Below, piece after piece: positions 45,122-52,040 of a stretch of 64,000 bases of DNA (its first letter is position 1; every line of letters begins with the position of its first letter). The DNA is from an uncultured Acetatifactor sp. (lineage in GTDB: Bacteria; Bacillota; Clostridia; Lachnospirales; Lachnospiraceae). A program made the translations under genes and the position numbers. Below the pieces are notes generated by a model. The model worked only from the letters and a program-made list of their open reading frames with translations, did not search any database and was not told where the DNA came from. Location: contig CAJUJU010000003.1 of NCBI GenBank assembly GCA_910586835.1, positions 1 to 64,000 of the forward strand, read 5' to 3'.

Positions 45122-45215
45122 GGTAATTTCAGAAAAATGTTAGAATTTTGGCATTGGACGGTATTGTATGCGAAATTTCGGAAAATATGCCGGGGATAGA
45201 CCGACAGGGGGAGCT

Positions 45216-45782
45216 ATGAGTCAGAGAATCAGAGAGAGGCTGGAGGACTGTCCGGTGATTGCGGCGGTCAGGGATGAGGAGGGGCTGCGGGAATGTCTGA
45301 AGACGGACTGCGGCATTGTCTTTATCCTGTATGGTGATATCATGAATATTGTGTCCGTGGTGGAACGGGTGAAGGAGAAAAAGCGCCTGGCCATGGTGCA
45401 CATGGATCTGATTGCGGGATTGGGAAGCAGAGAAATCAGCGTGGACTTTCTGTATGAAACGGTTCGGGCGGACGGCATTATTTCCACAAAGCCGGCTCTC
45501 GTCCGACGGGCGGGAGAGCTTGGTATGTCTACGGTGATGCGGTTTTTTGTCATAGATTCCATGGCGTTGGAGAATATACAGCGCCAGTGCGAGCAGGCCA
45601 GGCCGGACTGTATCGAGATTTTACCCGGCGTTATGCCAAAGGTCATACGTCGTATCGTCCGGACCGTGCGTCAGCCTGTGATTGCAGGCGGTCTTCTGAC
45701 GGATAAGGAGGATGTGATGGCCGCCCTGAATGCGGGGGCGGTGTCCGTTTCAACCACAAACAGGGAGCTGTGGTATGCATGA
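45216..45782 (+). CDS. glpP: glycerol-3-phosphate-responsive antiterminator
   Basis: A 188-residue protein of the GlpP family. In Bacillus GlpP binds glycerol-3-phosphate and the leader RNA of glycerol-use genes to prevent termination. The barrel-like fold is recognisable by VIAAVRDEEGLREC, CGIVFILYGDI, LAMVHMDLIAGL, ADGIISTKPALVRRA, IEILPGVMPKVI and VIAGGLLTDKEDV. I chose the ATG at 45216, which has GGGGGAG 5 bases upstream; an earlier in-frame ATG at 45168 lacks a ribosome binding site. No glpF, glpK or glpD gene is in this window, so its targets lie elsewhere. Confidence 0.88.
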   Translation: MSQRIRERLEDCPVIAAVRDEEGLRECLKTDCGIVFILYGDIMNIVSVVERVKEKKRLAMVHMDLIAGLGSREISVDFLYETVRADGIISTKPALVRRAGELGMSTVMRFFVIDSMALENIQRQCEQARPDCIEILPGVMPKVIRRIVRTVRQPVIAGGLLTDKEDVMAALNAGAVSVSTTNRELWYA

Positions 45783-45826
45783 GAGAAGACGGGCGAAGGG
45801 CAAACACGTCCGGTGACAAAGTGAAA

Positions 45827-46168
45827 TCAGCGCCTTGCCTGCAGGAATCGGGCATATTCCATCAGTTTGTCGGCTGTGACATTGTCAAAGGTGAGTACCA
45901 GGTCAACGATGTCGGTGACGGTATACTGGGTGGAGATCCGTTGGTTTAACAGGCGGGGATCATACCGGCAGGAGGTGCGCCCCAACAGGTAGTCGGCTGT
46001 CACGCCGAAATAATCCGCCAGCCGGGAAATTGCCGCAAGATCGGGAGAATGTACATTGTGTTCGTAGTTGGAGACTGTGCCGGTGGATACATTCAGGTAA
46101 ATGGCAAGCTCCTTTTGGCCGATATTGTGTTCCTTTCGCAGAGCTGCAAGTATTTCTCCCACTGTCAT
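45827..46168 (-). CDS. XRE family helix-turn-helix regulator, copy A
   Basis: A 113-residue DNA-binding protein with an N-terminal Cro/CI-type helix-turn-helix (IGQKELAIYLNVSTGTVSNYE) and LADYFGVTADYLLGRT, the usual end of the domain. A short C-terminal helical part ends in LMEYARFLQARR. It is the same length as copy B at 46289-46630, and about two thirds of residues are shared. It probably regulates its own promoter. GGAGG precedes the ATG by about 8 bases. The inducer and target genes are not evident. Confidence 0.88.
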   Translation of the reverse strand: MTVGEILAALRKEHNIGQKELAIYLNVSTGTVSNYEHNVHSPDLAAISRLADYFGVTADYLLGRTSCRYDPRLLNQRISTQYTVTDIVDLVLTFDNVTADKLMEYARFLQARR

Positions 46169-46217
46169 CCGGCTGCCTCCTTTTTGTTGTGCCAGGTGAT
46201 ATAGTAAACTAACATCT

Positions 46218-46242
46218 ATTATATATCGTATTCTGTCGAATA
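46218..46242 (-). promoter_or_regulatory. promoter and operator-like palindrome of XRE copy A
   Basis: On the minus strand a perfect TATAAT (46218-46223) lies beside the dyad TATTC-GACA-GAATA (46229-46242), which covers the spacer and -35 side. The plus strand of the dyad contains TGTCGAA, the core of a Spo0A box. A related sequence stands at the same place upstream of copy B. Confidence 0.5.
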
Positions 46243-46288
46243 AAGCGGATTTACATTAAATGTGTAGAAAAATAAACAGGGAGACAGT

Positions 46289-46630
46289 TTATTGTCTGGA
46301 GCGCAAAAAATCGGCATAATCCATGAGATGATCCACAGAGCAGCTGTCCAGAGCCAGAACCGTATTCACAATATCTGTCACCGTATATTCATCTGAGATC
46401 CGTCGTTCCAGCAGGCTCGGATCAAAGCGGCAGGGAGTGCGTCCCATCAGATAGTCGGTGGTCACTCCAAAATACTCTGCCAATCGGCACAGTGTTACCG
46501 GATCCGGAGAATGAATGTTGTGTTCATAGTTGGATATGGTGCCGGCCGTGACGTTGAGGTAGCCAGCCAGTTCCCGCTGCCCAATGCCTCTTTCCTCCCG
46601 AAGCAGAGCAAGAATTTCTCCCAGTTTCAT
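46289..46630 (-). CDS. XRE family helix-turn-helix regulator, copy B
   Basis: A 113-residue paralogue of the neighbouring regulator. It has the same helix-turn-helix (IGQRELAGYLNVTAGTISNYE), the same LAEYFGVTTDYLMGRTPCRF, and a C-terminus ending in LMDYADFLRSRQ. I chose the ATG at 46630, next to a G-run ribosome binding site; the longer frame has no better start. The gene pair clearly arose by tandem duplication and has since diverged in the recognition helix (V-S-T versus V-T-A), so binding specificity may differ. A TATAAT box lies at 46728-46733. Confidence 0.88.
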   Translation of the reverse strand: MKLGEILALLREERGIGQRELAGYLNVTAGTISNYEHNIHSPDPVTLCRLAEYFGVTTDYLMGRTPCRFDPSLLERRISDEYTVTDIVNTVLALDSCSVDHLMDYADFLRSRQ

Positions 46631-46727
46631 AAGAATACCCCCTTGAAAATAAAATGGTGCTTGTAAAAATATACAGTTCAAAGTTCAGGCAGTTATTTAT
46701 AGCGAAGATTTAAATAAGATAAAATTT

Positions 46728-46748
46728 ATTATATAGTATTCTACGATA
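46728..46748 (-). promoter_or_regulatory. promoter and degenerate operator of XRE copy B
   Basis: Minus-strand TATAAT (46728-46733) followed upstream by GTATTCTACGATA (46736-46748), which matches the copy A region (GTATTCTGTCGAATA) with changes in the right arm and a two-base shorter spacing. Confidence 0.42.
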
Positions 46749-46830
46749 TGTGAAGATAAAAACCAAAAAGTCAATAAAAATAATGACATATTTGATTTAA
46801 ACTAAACGACAGACGCAATACGACTGCCGG

Positions 46831-46859
46831 TTGCACAGGAAGCCCGGCACGGGTATAAT
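46831..46859 (+). promoter_or_regulatory. promoter of recQ
   Basis: TTGCAC (46831-46836) and a perfect TATAAT (46854-46859) with a 17-base spacer, about 50 bases before the TTG start. Confidence 0.65.
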
Positions 46860-46911
46860 TGGAATTATGGCGTAGTGAATGCCGCAGTGATTTGACAGGG
46901 AGACGGACAGG

Positions 46912-48795
46912 TTGGATAAACGGGAAGTACTGAAAAAATATTTTGGATATGATACCTTTCGCCAGGGACAGGAGCTTTTGACGGACAGCATTCTCAAGGG
47001 CAGGGATGTGTTGGGAATCATGCCTACCGGAGCGGGAAAGTCGGTCTGTTATCAGGTGCCGGCCCTGATGCTGCCGGGTGTTACGGTTGTGGTCTCTCCC
47101 CTGATCTCCCTGATGAAGGATCAGGTTCAGACATTGAATCAGGCGGGGATCCATGCCGCCTATATCAACAGCTCACTTACGGAGGGACAGATCGCAAAGG
47201 CGCTGCAATTTGCAGCGGAGGGAAGATATAAAATTATTTATGTGGCGCCGGAGCGCTTGGAGACGGCTTCTTTTCTGCGGTTTGCCCGGAGCGTGAAGAT
47301 CAGCCTGCTTGCCATTGATGAGGCCCACTGCATTTCCCAGTGGGGACAGGATTTTCGTCCCAGCTATCTGAAAATTGTACGATTTGTGGAGGGGCTGCCG
47401 GTACGGCCTGTGCTGGGAGCCTTTACCGCCACTGCCACGGAAGCGGTAAAGGAGGACATAATCTGCGTCCTGGGGCTTAAGGATCCGGAAATCCTTGTGA
47501 CAGGCTTCGATCGAAAGAATCTCTATTTCGGCGTGGAGACACCGGCCCGCAAAGATGATTTTCTGGTCAGGTTTGTGCGGGAGCACAGGGCGGAAAGCGG
47601 CATTATCTATTGTGCCACGCGAAAAAATGTGGAGCAGGTACATGAGCTGCTGTGCCGGGAGGGCTTTCCTGCAGCCAGATATCACGCGGGCTTGGGGCTG
47701 GAGGAGCGGCGGGAAAGCCAGGATGCCTTCCTCTATGACGTAAAGCCCGTGATGGTTGCCACCAACGCTTTCGGCATGGGGATTGACAAATCCAATGTCA
47801 GGTATGTGATTCATTATAATATGCCGCAAAGTATGGAAAACTATTATCAGGAGGCAGGGCGTGCGGGCAGGGACGGTCAGGCGGCAGAGTGTATTTTACT
47901 GTATTCGCCCAAAGATGTGATGGTCAACCGTTTCCTGATTGAAAATAAGGAGCAGAATGGGGATGATTTCACCTGGGAAGAGCTGAAGGCTGCCAGGGAT
48001 CGGGAGGAAGAGCGGCTGCGGGTCATGATCGGCTATTGTAACACTGCGGACTGTCTCAGAAACTATATTTTGAGATATTTTGGAGAAGTTGTTCAGGGGG
48101 ACTGCGGCAGCTGCTCCAACTGTGGCAGGGAATACCGGGAGGAAGACATGTCCCGGGAGGCCGCGCAGGTAATTTCCTGTGTCAGAGAGCAGGGCGGGAG
48201 ATACGGTGTCAACGTGGTGGCGGGAACGCTGCTTGGGCGGAATACGGCCAGGCTGCGGGAGTATCGTGCGGATGAGGTATCTTCCTTCGGCGTGCTGGGT
48301 GGCATGGGGGAATCCGGTGTCAAGAAGCTGATTCAGAAGCTTTTACAGGAGGGTGTGCTGCGTCAGACGCCGGATAAATATGCTCTGCTGAAGCTGACGC
48401 CGCTGTCGGCTGAGGTCACGGAGGGGAAAAGACAGATTCTCGTGAGGATTCCGGTGCAGGACAAGGCGGGAGCGGGCACACAGAGGGCAGGCCGGAGCCG
48501 TGGGAAGTCCGCAGGCAGCAGACGGACTGACATACTGAACTCAAGGGGGCTGGATTGCTTTGAGGCTCTTCGGGCTCTGCGCGCGGAGATTGCAAGACAG
48601 GAGAATGTGCCGCCCTATATCGTCTTTTCGGATCGCACACTGACGGACATGTGTATCCGGCAGCCCTTTACCCGGGAGGAAATGCTTCAGGTGTCCGGAG
48701 TGGGAGAACACAAATACGAAAAGTACGGGGAGCGCTTTGCGGAAAAGCTGCGGGAGATTACCGGCGGAGTAAAGCGGAAATACTGTTTTGAGTGA
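46912..48795 (+). CDS. recQ: ATP-dependent DNA helicase RecQ
   Basis: A 627-residue 3'-5' DNA helicase used in recombination and repair. Motif 0/I is FRQGQELL and MPTGAGKSVCYQVPA. The DEAH box lies in AIDEAHCISQWGQDFRP, and motif VI in QEAGRAGRDGQ. The RecQ-C-terminal zinc site (CGSCSNCG) and winged helix follow, and an HRDC domain occupies the last 80 residues. The start is TTG at 46912 with GGGAGA upstream. All domains of a long-form RecQ are present. It is monocistronic. Confidence 0.95.
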   Translation: MDKREVLKKYFGYDTFRQGQELLTDSILKGRDVLGIMPTGAGKSVCYQVPALMLPGVTVVVSPLISLMKDQVQTLNQAGIHAAYINSSLTEGQIAKALQFAAEGRYKIIYVAPERLETASFLRFARSVKISLLAIDEAHCISQWGQDFRPSYLKIVRFVEGLPVRPVLGAFTATATEAVKEDIICVLGLKDPEILVTGFDRKNLYFGVETPARKDDFLVRFVREHRAESGIIYCATRKNVEQVHELLCREGFPAARYHAGLGLEERRESQDAFLYDVKPVMVATNAFGMGIDKSNVRYVIHYNMPQSMENYYQEAGRAGRDGQAAECILLYSPKDVMVNRFLIENKEQNGDDFTWEELKAARDREEERLRVMIGYCNTADCLRNYILRYFGEVVQGDCGSCSNCGREYREEDMSREAAQVISCVREQGGRYGVNVVAGTLLGRNTARLREYRADEVSSFGVLGGMGESGVKKLIQKLLQEGVLRQTPDKYALLKLTPLSAEVTEGKRQILVRIPVQDKAGAGTQRAGRSRGKSAGSRRTDILNSRGLDCFEALRALRAEIARQENVPPYIVFSDRTLTDMCIRQPFTREEMLQVSGVGEHKYEKYGERFAEKLREITGGVKRKYCFE

Positions 48796-48799
48796 CCGG

Positions 48800-48835
48800 T
48801 TTGGCAAGGAAGTGCGCGGATTTGACAAGGAAGTG
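48800..48835 (+). promoter_or_regulatory. two 15-bp direct repeats upstream of pseB promoter
   Basis: TTTGGCAAGGAAGTG (48800-48814) and TTTGACAAGGAAGTG (48821-48835) differ at one base and are phased by 21 bases. They end 4 bases before the -35 box of the pseB promoter, the usual place for an activator dimer. The source regulator is unknown. Confidence 0.55.
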
Positions 48836-48839
48836 ATTT

Positions 48840-48868
48840 TTGACACCCTCATTTTTTTATGGTATCAT
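48840..48868 (+). promoter_or_regulatory. promoter of pseB-like gene
   Basis: TTGACA (48840-48845) and TATCAT (48863-48868) with a 17-base spacer, about 47 bases upstream of the ATG. Confidence 0.72.
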
Positions 48869-48915
48869 TTAAAAGAATAATTTCCTGAAAAAGGAAGAAA
48901 GCGAGGAAACAGGTT

Positions 48916-49911
48916 ATGTTGAACAATAAATCCATTTTGGTTACAGGGGGAACAGGGAGCTTTGGGAAAGCTTTTACGCGCTATGTGCTGGAGCACTATG
49001 ACCCGAAGAAGATTATCATTTATTCCAGGGATGAGTTAAAACAGTTTCTGATGCAGAATGAATATAAAGAGTATAAGGACAAGCTTCGGTTCTTTATCGG
49101 GGATGTGCGGGACAAAGAGCGCCTAGCCAGAGCGTTTGAGGGTGTGGATTATGTCGTTCATGCCGCAGCGCTGAAGCAGGTTCCTGCCTGTGAGTACAAT
49201 CCGGCGGAGGCCATAAAGACCAATATCAACGGAGCGCAGAATGTGATTGATGCCGCACTGGATATGGGCGTAAAGAAGGTGGTGGCGCTGTCGACGGATA
49301 AGGCGGTGAATCCTGTGAATCTATACGGGGGCACAAAGCTTGTCTCGGACAAGCTCTTTATCGCTGCCAACGCCTACGCAGGCGAAAAGGATATCTGTTT
49401 TTCCATCGTCAGGTATGGTAATGTGGCGGGCAGCAGAGGCTCCGTGATTCCTCTCTTTCACAATATTATGAAAAACGGAGGAACGGAGCTGCCCATTACG
49501 GACTATCGGATGACCAGATTCTGGATCAGCATACAGCAGGGTGTGGAGCTTGTGATCAAGGCGCTGGAGGAAGCCAGGGGCGGAGAGACCTTTATCTCCA
49601 AAATACCCTCCTTTAAGGTCACGGATCTGGCTGAGGCAATGCTTCCCGGCTGCAAGATGCCGGAGGTGGGGATCCGTGTGGGTGAGAAACTGCATGAGGT
49701 CATGGTGGCGGTGGAGGACGCTCCCAATACCTATGAGTACGACGGGCATTTTATTATATATCCCCAGATGGTGTGGAGTGAGCACAGGAAAGCGGTTCCC
49801 ACTGGAAGAAAGGTTCCGGAGGGCTTTTCCTACAGCTCCGGCAGCAATACGGAATGGCTGAGCGTGGAGCAGATCAGAGAACTGCTGAAGACGGTTGAAA
49901 TGGAGAAATAA
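48916..49911 (+). CDS. pseB: UDP-N-acetylglucosamine 4,6-dehydratase (PseB/FlaA1-like)
   Basis: A 331-residue NAD(P)-dependent SDR enzyme that converts UDP-GlcNAc into a 4-keto-6-deoxy sugar, the first step of pseudaminic acid-type or other diamino-sugar pathways. The nucleotide loop is VTGGTGSFGKAF; HAAALKQVPACEYNP and STDKAVNPVNLYGGTK carry the catalytic Asp/Lys/Tyr-type residues; RYGNVAGSRGSVIPLF is typical of the short PseB/FlaA1 form. Length supports the soluble form. It has its own promoter and terminator. The matching aminotransferase lies at 52-53 kb, separated by an oppositely oriented BlaI/M56 module. The final sugar cannot be known from this gene alone. Confidence 0.88.
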   Translation: MLNNKSILVTGGTGSFGKAFTRYVLEHYDPKKIIIYSRDELKQFLMQNEYKEYKDKLRFFIGDVRDKERLARAFEGVDYVVHAAALKQVPACEYNPAEAIKTNINGAQNVIDAALDMGVKKVVALSTDKAVNPVNLYGGTKLVSDKLFIAANAYAGEKDICFSIVRYGNVAGSRGSVIPLFHNIMKNGGTELPITDYRMTRFWISIQQGVELVIKALEEARGGETFISKIPSFKVTDLAEAMLPGCKMPEVGIRVGEKLHEVMVAVEDAPNTYEYDGHFIIYPQMVWSEHRKAVPTGRKVPEGFSYSSGSNTEWLSVEQIRELLKTVEMEK

Positions 49912-49918
49912 ACAACAA

Positions 49919-49941
49919 GGAGCCCGGTAATTCCGGGCTCC
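49919..49941. terminator. terminator between pseB and secreted-protein gene
   Basis: GGAGCCCGG and CCGGGCTCC form a perfect 9-bp stem with a TAATT loop. It can end transcription from both convergent sides, although the T-tracts are short. Confidence 0.65.
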
Positions 49942-49950
49942 TGTCATTAT

Positions 49951-50262
49951 TCAGGGCTTTTCATGCTTTCCGCTGCCGTCGCTCTCCCCCTTTCCGGGGG
50001 GATAACCCTCAGGTGCTTCGCAGACATAGATCCAGTCTCCTACCCAATTGCTGGTCGAATAGTTAAAAAGTCGTTTGTACAATTTGCCGTCCATTATGGC
50101 GAACCGATACTCGATCACATCCTGGCGCGGCTGGATCGACTCCTGACCGGAGTCGGCGGCCTGGGCGGGAAGCCCGGCCACAGGGCTGAAGAACAGAGAC
50201 AGCGCCAGACCAGCTGCGCTCATCAATGCGGTTGCCCTGTACATTTTCTTTTTTTGTTTCAT
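49951..50262 (-). CDS. small secreted protein, unknown function
   Basis: A 103-residue protein with a clear signal peptide (basic MKQKKK, hydrophobic core to about residue 33, cleavage near AQA-AD). The mature part is about 67 residues and contains YRFAIMDGKLYKRLFNYSTS followed by NWVGDWIYV, an aromatic-rich block that looks like a small beta unit, then a Gly/Lys-rich tail. There is no lipobox, one cysteine and no catalytic motif. It lies 14 bases downstream of the M56 protease gene and is read from the same BlaI-controlled operon. It may be a ligand, substrate or effector of that system. I know of no established function. Confidence 0.7.
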   Translation of the reverse strand: MKQKKKMYRATALMSAAGLALSLFFSPVAGLPAQAADSGQESIQPRQDVIEYRFAIMDGKLYKRLFNYSTSNWVGDWIYVCEAPEGYPPGKGESDGSGKHEKP

Positions 50263-50276
50263 TGTAATTCCCCCTT

Positions 50277-51410
50277 TTATTTATATTCAACCGGAACATC
50301 GCCATAATATTCCAGTGAATCTACATGTTCGCACAGATTGTCACCCAGATAGATATTGTAGGTGCCGTCCGGCAGAGGCACGGCGTGGAGACCGGAGGTA
50401 ACCTCCGGAGTACCCAGTCTGTAGGGCGGCAGAACATAGCGCGGTTCAAAGGTAAAGCGGTAGGAGCACAGATAGATTATGGCTGCCGCAGAAGCCAACA
50501 GGATACAAAGGGGCAGGGAAGTCCCTTTGTGGTGAAAAGTTATTAAGGCTCTTTTGGACAGGTCGCCGTTTGCCCGGAAGGCTCTGGGAGTCAACAGGTA
50601 GGATGGCCCTTTGGGCGCTTTCTTCCTATTGGCAATGAGGTGTGTCTTCAGGTCGGCCAGCGCGGAAAAGTACGCTACCTTCAACTGAGTATCCTCTTTC
50701 GTCATCTGTTGGTCTACCCGCAGTTCCAGCGCAAGATCCAGCTTATTTTCCAGATAGATGCAGAGAGGGTTCCACCAATAGAGGATGCGCAGGATATGCA
50801 TGCCCAGCTTATACAGGCAATCCCGGTGCCGGAAATGATGTAGTTCGTGGCATATGATGTAGGGAACGGCCTCTTCCGGTATGTCCAGACAGCCGGGAAA
50901 CAGTATTTTACAGTCAAATATGCAGCTCTGGGAGGGCGTGTCAAGCCCGGGAACCGAGATGACACGAACCTTTGGCCCGTCCGGGTTATATTTTCGAAGC
51001 AATGAGTAATAGGGCTCTGCGTCTGTCAGCTCTATGCCATATCTTTTTATGTGTTTATGAAATGAGATACGGTAGATAATCATGTTAATCAGCTTATAAA
51101 CAATGCCGCCTGCCCAGACCAGGGCTGCCACAGTCCAGAAGGAAACCGGGATTCCGCGCAGATCATATAACGCATGGCGGATGAGACACACGAGAAAGGA
51201 TAAGGGTTCGGGGAAAATAATGTTCCGGGAAAAGGGCAGCTCAATGGGGAAGAGAAGACGCGCTGCAGTAAAAAGAAAGAGCACGGCTATCAGCTTATTC
51301 CCGATTGAGCACATCACCTTTTCGCTGCAAAAGCACAAGGCAATTATACCAATCAGGATGGTGCTCGTTATGACAGTCATAAAAACAGTGGAGAACGAGT
51401 AGTTTATCAT
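50277..51410 (-). CDS. BlaR1/MecR1-like M56 metallopeptidase without sensor domain
   Basis: A 377-residue membrane protease of family M56. There are four or so membrane segments: two near residues 5-50, one near 80-105, and one near 285-305. The zinc motif HELHHFRHRD and the downstream Glu in LALELRVDQQM are intact. In BlaR1 a beta-lactam-binding domain of about 250 residues follows the last segment and triggers cleavage of BlaI; here only about 70 residues remain outside, ending in LCEHVDSLEYYGDVPVEYK. So the signal must be something else. It is co-transcribed with the BlaI-type repressor upstream. Confidence 0.88.
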   Translation of the reverse strand: MINYSFSTVFMTVITSTILIGIIALCFCSEKVMCSIGNKLIAVLFLFTAARLLFPIELPFSRNIIFPEPLSFLVCLIRHALYDLRGIPVSFWTVAALVWAGGIVYKLINMIIYRISFHKHIKRYGIELTDAEPYYSLLRKYNPDGPKVRVISVPGLDTPSQSCIFDCKILFPGCLDIPEEAVPYIICHELHHFRHRDCLYKLGMHILRILYWWNPLCIYLENKLDLALELRVDQQMTKEDTQLKVAYFSALADLKTHLIANRKKAPKGPSYLLTPRAFRANGDLSKRALITFHHKGTSLPLCILLASAAAIIYLCSYRFTFEPRYVLPPYRLGTPEVTSGLHAVPLPDGTYNIYLGDNLCEHVDSLEYYGDVPVEYK

Positions 51411-51434
51411 AATTACCTCTTTTGTCTGCAGTTT

Positions 51435-51827
51435 TTACAGGGTCTTTTCATAATCGCTGATAATTTCCTTCAGCCTTGTCAGTTCGTTCTTCATCTTGTC
51501 GGGATTCTGCTCCACATGAAGAATTGCCGCGCAGATATCGGACTTTGAGATTACGTCTCTGAAGTTTGCATAGTCGGTTGCAAAATTATTCAGGATGACT
51601 TCTCTGGAATTCTCGGTGGGGCGGTAGGTTCTGCTCAGTACCTTTCCACTGTGGGTAACGCCGCACACCTCTACGAGATCGTCCTTCAGAAGCTTTCTCA
51701 ATACTGCGATAACCGTGCTCTGAGTCAGCCCTCTCATCTCATTTACGATATCGGTGGAAGTCATAGCTTCCTCGGATTTCCATAAAATGTTCAGGACGTC
51801 TAACTCCCTTGGATTTAATTGTGCCAT
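51435..51827 (-). CDS. BlaI/MecI/CopY family repressor
   Basis: A 130-residue winged-helix repressor. The DNA-binding part is LNPRELDVLNILWKSEEAMT, then STVIAVLRKLLKDDLVEV. A helical dimerisation tail follows. Proteins of this family repress their own operon and are inactivated by cleavage by the paired M56 protease. AAGGAGG lies 8 bases before the ATG. It is the first gene of the blaI-M56-secreted-protein operon and is divergent from the pseC-like gene. Confidence 0.92.
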   Translation of the reverse strand: MAQLNPRELDVLNILWKSEEAMTSTDIVNEMRGLTQSTVIAVLRKLLKDDLVEVCGVTHSGKVLSRTYRPTENSREVILNNFATDYANFRDVISKSDICAAILHVEQNPDKMKNELTRLKEIISDYEKTL

Positions 51828-51853
51828 TTTTGTAACCTCCTTATATGTGCACC

Positions 51854-51882
51854 ATTATATTATTAATATTTAAACAAGTCAA
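51854..51882 (-). promoter_or_regulatory. promoter of blaI-M56 operon
   Basis: On the minus strand TTGACT (51877-51882) and a perfect TATAAT (51854-51859) with a 17-base spacer. The spacer is A+T rich with TATTAATA, which could be part of a BlaI operator; I could not define one with confidence. Confidence 0.72.
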
Positions 51883-51904
51883 TAGATTTTTCCTTGTAAC
51901 ATCG

Positions 51905-51934
51905 TTGGTTTCCTGCTAAACTATAGGGCATAAT
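51905..51934 (+). promoter_or_regulatory. possible promoter of pseC-like gene
   Basis: TTGGTT (51905-51910) and CATAAT (51929-51934) with an 18-base spacer. It stands back to back with the blaI promoter, about 25 bases away, so BlaI binding here could affect both directions. Confidence 0.42.
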
Positions 51935-52040
51935 CTACAATGTGCCGACGACGGAAGAACGATTCAGACTCAAGTTGGCGGACAGAGGGAAAAGTTTGGA
52001 GGAAGAACTGCTCTCAAATATTGGCAGGGAGGTAATTATT

